DNA of 64,000 nucleotides from Aureococcus anophagefferens (taxonomy: Eukaryota > Sar > Pelagophyceae > Pelagomonadales > Pelagomonadaceae). The translations under genes were made by a program, and so were the position numbers. Under the pieces are notes generated by a model that had not been told where the DNA came from, did no database searches, and worked only from the letters and a program-made list of their open reading frames with translations. Location: contig NW_008705562.1 in assembly GCF_000186865.1 (NCBI RefSeq), positions 927,737-991,736 on the forward strand, given 5' to 3'. Shown here piece after piece: positions 59,332 to 64,000 of this stretch (the stretch's first letter is position 1; every line of letters starts with the position of its first letter).

Positions 59332-60981
59332 ATGGGCAAGAAGAAGGGCCAGACGGAGCGGACGCGCGTGAGCGCGCACGAGGACCGCCTCAAGCTCAAC
59401 GGCGTCGCCTGGGCCGCCAAGCTCGGCATCCCGACGGACGAGGAGTTCTGGGCCAAGTGGGCGACGCTCGACGACGCGACGGTGATGGTCGAGCCGCCGG
59501 TCAAGGACGGGAGCCGCTGCGCCTACGGCTGCAAGCGCAAGGTCTACTTCCTCGAGTCGAACGCCCGCACGCACTCGCAGAACTGCGACGGCGTCTGCGA
59601 CCGCCGCGCGCAGAAGATCATCGCGAACTTCGGCTTCAGCCGCGAGCACAACACGGGCACGACGGACGGCGTGCTCAAGCGCGCGCGGCGCGGCGCCGCG
59701 GGCGGCGGCAAGCGCGGCGCGGGCGGATCGAAGACCGGCATCGACGACGCGCGGTCGGCGCCCGAGTCGAGGGGCTTCGGCGCGCGCGACAAGCCGACCC
59801 ACTGCCCCAAGGCGGCGCCGAGGGAGAAGCTGCCCTACTTCCGGCGCTGCCGCCGCGAGGACGCCGAGGCGGGCTTCGTCTGCGAGAAGCCGCGCCGGCT
59901 CGAGAGCGGCTACTGCAGCGAGCGGTGCCGGCGCCTCGCCGAGGGCGGCGGCGACGGCGACGCGCCGGCGCCGCCCCCGCGCCGCGGCGCGCCCGTCGGC
60001 AGCGGGGAGTGGGCCGCGGACGAGGCGCCGCCCGCGGCGCCCGTCGGGAGCGCGACGTGGGCCGCGGCGCCGCGGCCCGTCGCGCCGCGGCCGCCGCCGC
60101 CGCCCGCGGCGCCGCGCATGCGGCCCGAGGGCGCCATCCGGACCGTCGTCGACGACCGCTACGGCTTCATCCACGCCGACGACGAGAAGATCGGCCGCGA
60201 CCTCTTCTTCCTCTGGTCCGCGCTCGGGGGACGGAACGCCGACCGCAAAGCGGCGGTCGGCGAGCGCGTCGCCTTCGATCTGGGCGAGTGGAAGGGGAGG
60301 ATCGTGGCCCAGAACCTCACGAAAGTCGCGCCGCCGCCGCGCCGCGCGGCCGCCGCCGCGCGGCCGCCGGGGCCGACGCCGCGGGACCTCGCGGCGCGCG
60401 AGCAGGCCGAGCTCGAGCGCGTCCTCGCGCTCAGCATGCAGGGCCTCGCGGTCCACCCGGAGCTCGCCGACTCGCGCGAGGACGTCGAGCTCGCGCGCGC
60501 GCTCGCGCTCTCGCGCGAGCAGGCCGCCCCGCCGGTCTCCCCCGTCCGCGAGGACGACGACGACGACCTCGCCTGGGCCCTCGAGCTCTCGCGCGCGTCC
60601 GAGCCCGGCTCCTTCGACGCCGGCGGCGCGGACCCCTGGGAGCGCGTCGTCGACGCGCAGAGCGGCGCGCCCTACTGGTGGAACCGCGACACCGACGAGA
60701 CGACGTGGGACGACCCCGCGGCGGGCCGCGACGGCGGCGGCCTCTCCGCGGCGCTCGACGGGAGCGCCGCCGCGCCCTTCGACACGCTCGAGGGCATGCT
60801 CCGCGCCGTCGGCCTGTCGGACCTCGCGCCGGCCCTCGCGGCCGAGGAGGTCGACCTCGAGACGCTGAAATTCCTCTGCCTCGACGACCTCGTCTCGGAC
60901 CTCGGCATCCCCGAGGCTCAGGCCGCGGCCCTCCTCGCCGCGCGGGACGCGCGCGAGAGGGGGCAGGCGGGGCTGGCGTAA
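59332..60981 (+). CDS. Multidomain protein: Cys/His region, cold-shock-like domain, three UIMs, WW and SAM
   Basis: 549 residues, single exon. The N-terminal third contains a Cys/His segment (SRCAYGCKRKVYFLESNART) and a second Cys cluster (GYCSERC). A cold-shock-like RNA-binding domain starts near residue 266 (GAIRTVVDDRYGFIHADDEK). Three ubiquitin-interacting-type motifs follow: ELERVLALSMQ (~360), DVELARALALSRE (~384) and DDLAWALELSRA (~410). Then a WW domain near 434 (PWERVVDAQSGAPYWWNRDT) and a SAM-like domain near 486-540 (LEGMLRAVGLSDLAPALAAE, DDLVSDLGI). The combination implies a link between RNA binding and ubiquitin signalling, by inference from the domains. ATG at 59332 (MGKKKGQTERTRV). 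Confidence 0.8.
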   Translation: MGKKKGQTERTRVSAHEDRLKLNGVAWAAKLGIPTDEEFWAKWATLDDATVMVEPPVKDGSRCAYGCKRKVYFLESNARTHSQNCDGVCDRRAQKIIANFGFSREHNTGTTDGVLKRARRGAAGGGKRGAGGSKTGIDDARSAPESRGFGARDKPTHCPKAAPREKLPYFRRCRREDAEAGFVCEKPRRLESGYCSERCRRLAEGGGDGDAPAPPPRRGAPVGSGEWAADEAPPAAPVGSATWAAAPRPVAPRPPPPPAAPRMRPEGAIRTVVDDRYGFIHADDEKIGRDLFFLWSALGGRNADRKAAVGERVAFDLGEWKGRIVAQNLTKVAPPPRRAAAAARPPGPTPRDLAAREQAELERVLALSMQGLAVHPELADSREDVELARALALSREQAAPPVSPVREDDDDDLAWALELSRASEPGSFDAGGADPWERVVDAQSGAPYWWNRDTDETTWDDPAAGRDGGGLSAALDGSAAAPFDTLEGMLRAVGLSDLAPALAAEEVDLETLKFLCLDDLVSDLGIPEAQAAALLAARDARERGQAGLA

Positions 60982-60995
60982 GGATGCTTCTGTGA

Positions 60996-62771
60996 TCAAA
61001 AGACCGGCTTAAAGCGCGCGAAGAAAGGCTCGGCGGCTTCAAAGAAGGTCTCGAGCTCGCCTTCCGGCCACAGGCCAAGGAGCTTCTGGAGCACGAGCTC
61101 CGAGACGTTGGCAACGCCGCTCCGGGCGGCGGATATGAGGCAAACCGTCGATATTCTGAGCGCGATCTCGTCGACGGGCAGGTCGCGGTACTCGAAGGAT
61201 TCCTCGGCTTTGTAGAGCTTCGCGGACGCGAGCATGGCTTTCGAATATTCCAGCTTGCGGCGCGTCTCCGCGGCGACCTTCGCGTCGGGGAAGTTCGCGG
61301 CGCGTTCAAAGTGATCGATGGCCTTGGCGTAGTCGACGCGGCCGCCGGGGGCGAGATCTCCGTTGCCCCACAGGATGCCGAGTAGGTAGTGCAGCTCGGG
61401 CCTTTTGTCCTCGGCGACGGCGCGCTTCCGCTTCGGGTCGATCAGCGACTCGAGGAAGCCCGCGACTTTGCTCGTGTCCTGGCCCGGCCACCCGGGGTCG
61501 CGCCCAAACACGAGGTGGAGGTTCGCGACGCGGCGGATGGCGTCCGCGTCGCCGTCGCGCGCGGCCATCGAGAAGTACTTGTCCGCGCGGTCGAAGACAG
61601 CGTAGCGCGTGGCCACGGGAACGCTCGGATTCATACCGTAGTGCCGCATGAGACGCGAGCCCAGGGCGTCGGCGCCTTCCAGTCCTTTCGTGCCGCCGCC
61701 GCAGCGCGCGCACATGACCATAGCCCGCGCGACCTTGGCCTCGTCCGGAGGGCCGAGGTTTCCGGGCATGTGGAGCTTCGCCAGCGCATCCCAGGCGAAG
61801 GGATCGCCGCCAAGCGCCGCCGACCGCTCCATGAAGTCGATGCCGCGCGCGATGTCGAGCTCGATGCCTGGCAACGGGAACACGTGGACGGGCATGGCGC
61901 CGCCCGTGAAAAGGCCGTGGCCGCCGTCGAGGTACGCGTTTCCGAGGAGCAGCAACGCCTCCGGGCACCCGCGCGCCGCCGATTCCTTGAAGTAGGCGTA
62001 GGCTTGGGCCTTGTCCTCCGCCGAGCAGCGCGGGAGTAAGTTCCACTGGTTCCGGTCCACGCCGTACTTCTTGGCGACGGTTTCCACGAACTTCGTGGCT
62101 TTTGGGTCCTTCCGCTCCCAGTAGATCTTTGCCAGCGAGAAGAGGGCGCTCGGACTCGTGGCCACCCGCTTCTCCAAGCGTTCCTTCCGGTCCTTCTCGG
62201 ACGTCGCCGACCGCGCGCCGCAGTTCGGGCATTTTCCAATTACGGCGGAATCCATCACCGTGCTCAGCTTCGAGAGGTTCGCCTTGTCGGACATGTTCAC
62301 GGGGAGCGTCAAGCCGTGGTCGCGGAGTTTCGCCTTCATGCCCTCCGGGTCCTCTCCCATCGCGTGGGACGTGTGCTTGATGCCGCACTTCGAGCAGAAT
62401 TCGACGCCGCAGCACTCCCGCTCCGTGCAGTTCTCGCGGACGTAGGGCAGCGTGTCCATGCAGTAGAGGCAGGTTCCGCGCGGCGGGAGCGGCGCCTTCT
62501 CCGCCTCGTCGATGGCCGCGAACACGCGCGCCATCGCCTCCGGATCCACGGGCGGCGCGGCGGGAGGCGGGTCGCGGCGCGGCGCGACGGCGGGCGCCTC
62601 GCGGCGCGCCGCGGCCTTGGCGTGTTTTTTTATGGCCTTACACTCTTTCTTGTGGCCGTCCCAGGCGGCCGCCTGACAGTCGCGCGAGCAGTAGACCGCC
62701 GTCTTGCATCCGGCGCACTGCTTGAGGTCGGCGGCGGCGAGGCCGCAACGGTCGCATGTCGTCTCAACCAT
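60996..62771 (-). CDS. MYND zinc-finger protein with Sel1-like repeats
   Basis: 591 residues. MYND finger at residues ~6-43 (CDRCGLAAADLKQCAGCKTA then VYCSRDCQ and HKKEC). A second Cys-rich region follows (CLYCMDTLPYVRENCTERE, CCGVEFCSKCG, CPNCGA), RING-like. The remainder is helical with Sel1/TPR-like repeats (ALFSLAKIYWERKDPKATKF, AYAYFKESAARGCPEALLLL, ELDIARGIDFMERSAALGGD, HYLLGILWGNGD). Such MYND-Sel1 proteins are abundant in pelagophytes and diatoms; a role as protein-interaction adaptor is inferred. Codon use is slightly less GC-biased than neighbours. Stop codons of this gene and the SAM protein are 14 bp apart. Confidence 0.82.
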   Translation of the reverse strand: MVETTCDRCGLAAADLKQCAGCKTAVYCSRDCQAAAWDGHKKECKAIKKHAKAAARREAPAVAPRRDPPPAAPPVDPEAMARVFAAIDEAEKAPLPPRGTCLYCMDTLPYVRENCTERECCGVEFCSKCGIKHTSHAMGEDPEGMKAKLRDHGLTLPVNMSDKANLSKLSTVMDSAVIGKCPNCGARSATSEKDRKERLEKRVATSPSALFSLAKIYWERKDPKATKFVETVAKKYGVDRNQWNLLPRCSAEDKAQAYAYFKESAARGCPEALLLLGNAYLDGGHGLFTGGAMPVHVFPLPGIELDIARGIDFMERSAALGGDPFAWDALAKLHMPGNLGPPDEAKVARAMVMCARCGGGTKGLEGADALGSRLMRHYGMNPSVPVATRYAVFDRADKYFSMAARDGDADAIRRVANLHLVFGRDPGWPGQDTSKVAGFLESLIDPKRKRAVAEDKRPELHYLLGILWGNGDLAPGGRVDYAKAIDHFERAANFPDAKVAAETRRKLEYSKAMLASAKLYKAEESFEYRDLPVDEIALRISTVCLISAARSGVANVSELVLQKLLGLWPEGELETFFEAAEPFFARFKPVF

Positions 62772-62893
62772 CAGGCCCAAGGTGCGAATCGGGAGGGGCG
62801 CTCCGCGGCACGCTGGGTCGCTCGCAGAATTGAGCGCTCGCCGAACGCAAATCTGCCACTCCCAGCTTCTCGAGTCACGCCTCGGATTCAGCC

Positions 62894-64000
62894 ATGGACG
62901 ACCTTCAGCGTGCACGCCTGCGCAGCACGCGAGAGCTGATCTCGGCGCGATCGACGCAAGCCGCAAATTCCTACGTCGCACGTCCGGAGCACGTCGAAAT
63001 TAGCGTCGACGACTTCGAGGAGAAGGAGGAGGCCGTCGAGGAGGAAAAGGCCGAGGAGACGTGCTCGATCTGCCTCGACGGCGGCGTCGACCGCGCGCTA
63101 AGCTGTGGTCATGCGTTCCATGAGATGTGCCTCGCGGGCCTCGTAAGGAGCCGCGTCGATGAGGCGCGCGTCCGCGACATCCGGTGCCCCGGCACCGCGG
63201 ACGCGCCGGCGTGCGACGTCGCGCTCCGCGACGACGAGGTCCGCGCCCTCCTCGACGCCGAGGGCCGCGACAAGTACGCGCGCTTCCTGCGGCTCGCGGA
63301 GGATCCGGCCGCCGTCGAGTGCCCGTCGTGCGGCGCGGCCGCGGCCGGCGAAGGCATCGTCACCTGCGCCGTCTGTTTTCTCGACTTTTGTAAGGTCCAC
63401 GGCACGGCGCATCCGCCGGATGCCGCGGCCTGCCGGCGCTTCGCGCGGCGGCACCGCCGCGCGGAGCGGCGGTCGCGCCGAGCCGTCGAGAGCCTGTCGA
63501 AGCCGTGCCCCGGTTGCGGCGCGCCGGTCTGCAAGAGCAGCGGCTGCAACGTCATGTGGCCTGTGTGCAAATCAAATCTTCAACCCGACTTCGATGTGAG
63601 CGTATTCGAATGTTTCGACACAAGCTCTTCGGTTGTGCTTCGAGAACTCGACGAGAGAAATCGATCGGTCCAAAAATCAGCCGAATCGACTTCGATTTGT
63701 CCGAGCTAGAGAATTTCAAAGTTTGGTCGGGACGTCCCAAACCAGTGGTTGATTTGCACACAGCACATGACCTGCTCCTGCGGCACGAACTTCTGCTGGC
63801 TCTGCGGGGACGCCATCGTGCTCGACGGGCCCGAGATCGAGCATTTCCGCGTCGGCGCGTGCGCGGGGCTGCAATTGGCGGCCGCGCCGCGCGACGGGTC
63901 GCTCGTCGCGCGCGGCGTCCACGAGTTCGCCGCGTCGCGGTGCGCGTCGCGCGTTTTGGGAACGTTTGCTCTGCTGCTGCTGTCTCCGTTGGCGCTTTTG
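62894..64000 (+). CDS. RBR-type E3 ubiquitin ligase, 3' end beyond the window
   Basis: RING-between-RING ligase. Exon 1 62894-63550, exon 2 from 63764 and open to the window edge. RING1 is CSICLDGGVDRALSCGHAFH; the IBR region has ECPSCGAAAAGEGIVTCAVC and FCKVHG; RING2 is CPGCGAPVCKSSGCN joined by splicing to HMTCSCGTNFCWLCG, which includes the catalytic Cys of the RBR transfer mechanism (in CSCGTNFC). After a His/Ala segment a hydrophobic stretch starts (LGTFALLLLSPLALL), a likely membrane anchor as in RNF19/RNF217-type ligases. The intron is an IE-B introner inside RING2. ATG 62894 starts a 30-residue charged leader. Confidence 0.85.
63551..63763 (+). mobile_element. Introner element IE-B copy 9 (RBR gene)
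   Basis: 213 bp as an intron. Ends CTGTGTGCAAATC and GATTTGCACACAG. The reading frame requires the 5' site GTCATG, which lies two bases outside the expected 8-bp duplication (CATGTGGC against CACATGAC, three transitions). GT-AG, phase 0, sense. Confidence 0.82.

Overview
This is GC-rich nuclear DNA from a unicellular eukaryote, most likely the pelagophyte alga Aureococcus anophagefferens or a close relative. The grounds are eukaryotic housekeeping genes with short introns (alpha-tubulin, PP2A scaffold, RPS7, KRR1, ARS2/SERRATE), very tight gene packing (41 gene calls in 64 kb, often under 100 bp apart, on both strands), and many ~200-bp introner elements. Introners with short target duplications are known from Aureococcus and Micromonas. 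The species call is inference; no marker gene in the window settles it.

Layout. 1-6.9 kb: cyclic-nucleotide phosphodiesterase, PP2A scaffold subunit (three introners) and two unknown genes. 6.9-14 kb: an F-box-like gene with a paralogue at 25 kb, ARS2, a hAT-like MITE, RPS7 and KRR1. 14-19.3 kb: unknown genes, including a secreted repeat protein with a partial tandem copy. 19.3-30.3 kb: PfkB kinase, membrane protein, aldehyde dehydrogenase, sulfotransferase, EF-hand membrane protein and small proteins. 30.3-38.7 kb: DNA cytosine methyltransferase (three introners), the second, inverted MITE copy, subtilase (two introners), mannose-6-phosphate isomerase and PP2C phosphatase. 39-50 kb: SR-type RNA-binding protein, PAPS-type transporter, a C2/transmembrane protein broken by a 227-base gap, an FDXACB1-like methyltransferase, a GT31-like glycosyltransferase and an SGNH hydrolase. 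50-64 kb: alpha-tubulin, CAP10-like glycosyltransferase, a TIR element, an MDR dehydrogenase fused to a WW domain, DUF1275 protein, Myb factor, J-protein, a CSD-UIM-WW-SAM protein, a MYND/Sel1 protein and a truncated RBR ubiquitin ligase.

The main discovery signal is the introners. I find sixteen, in two families (IE-A and IE-B here), all inside coding sequence. In every case removing the element plus one copy of an ~8-bp target duplication restores a sensible reading frame, in several cases a conserved family motif. The 3' splice site (CCTGCCCAG or CCACACAG and variants) lies in the terminal inverted repeat, so either insertion orientation supplies one. The 5' splice site is taken from the target duplication and is GC in ten cases and GT in six. 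The two families share an internal core but have different termini. Only seven other introns were recognised, so introners supply most introns here.

Functional links are loose. A PAPS-type transporter, a sulfotransferase, mannose-6-phosphate isomerase and two glycosyltransferase-like genes fit synthesis of sulfated surface glycans. RPS7, KRR1 and the FDXACB1-like gene are ribosome-related. There is no operon-like organisation.
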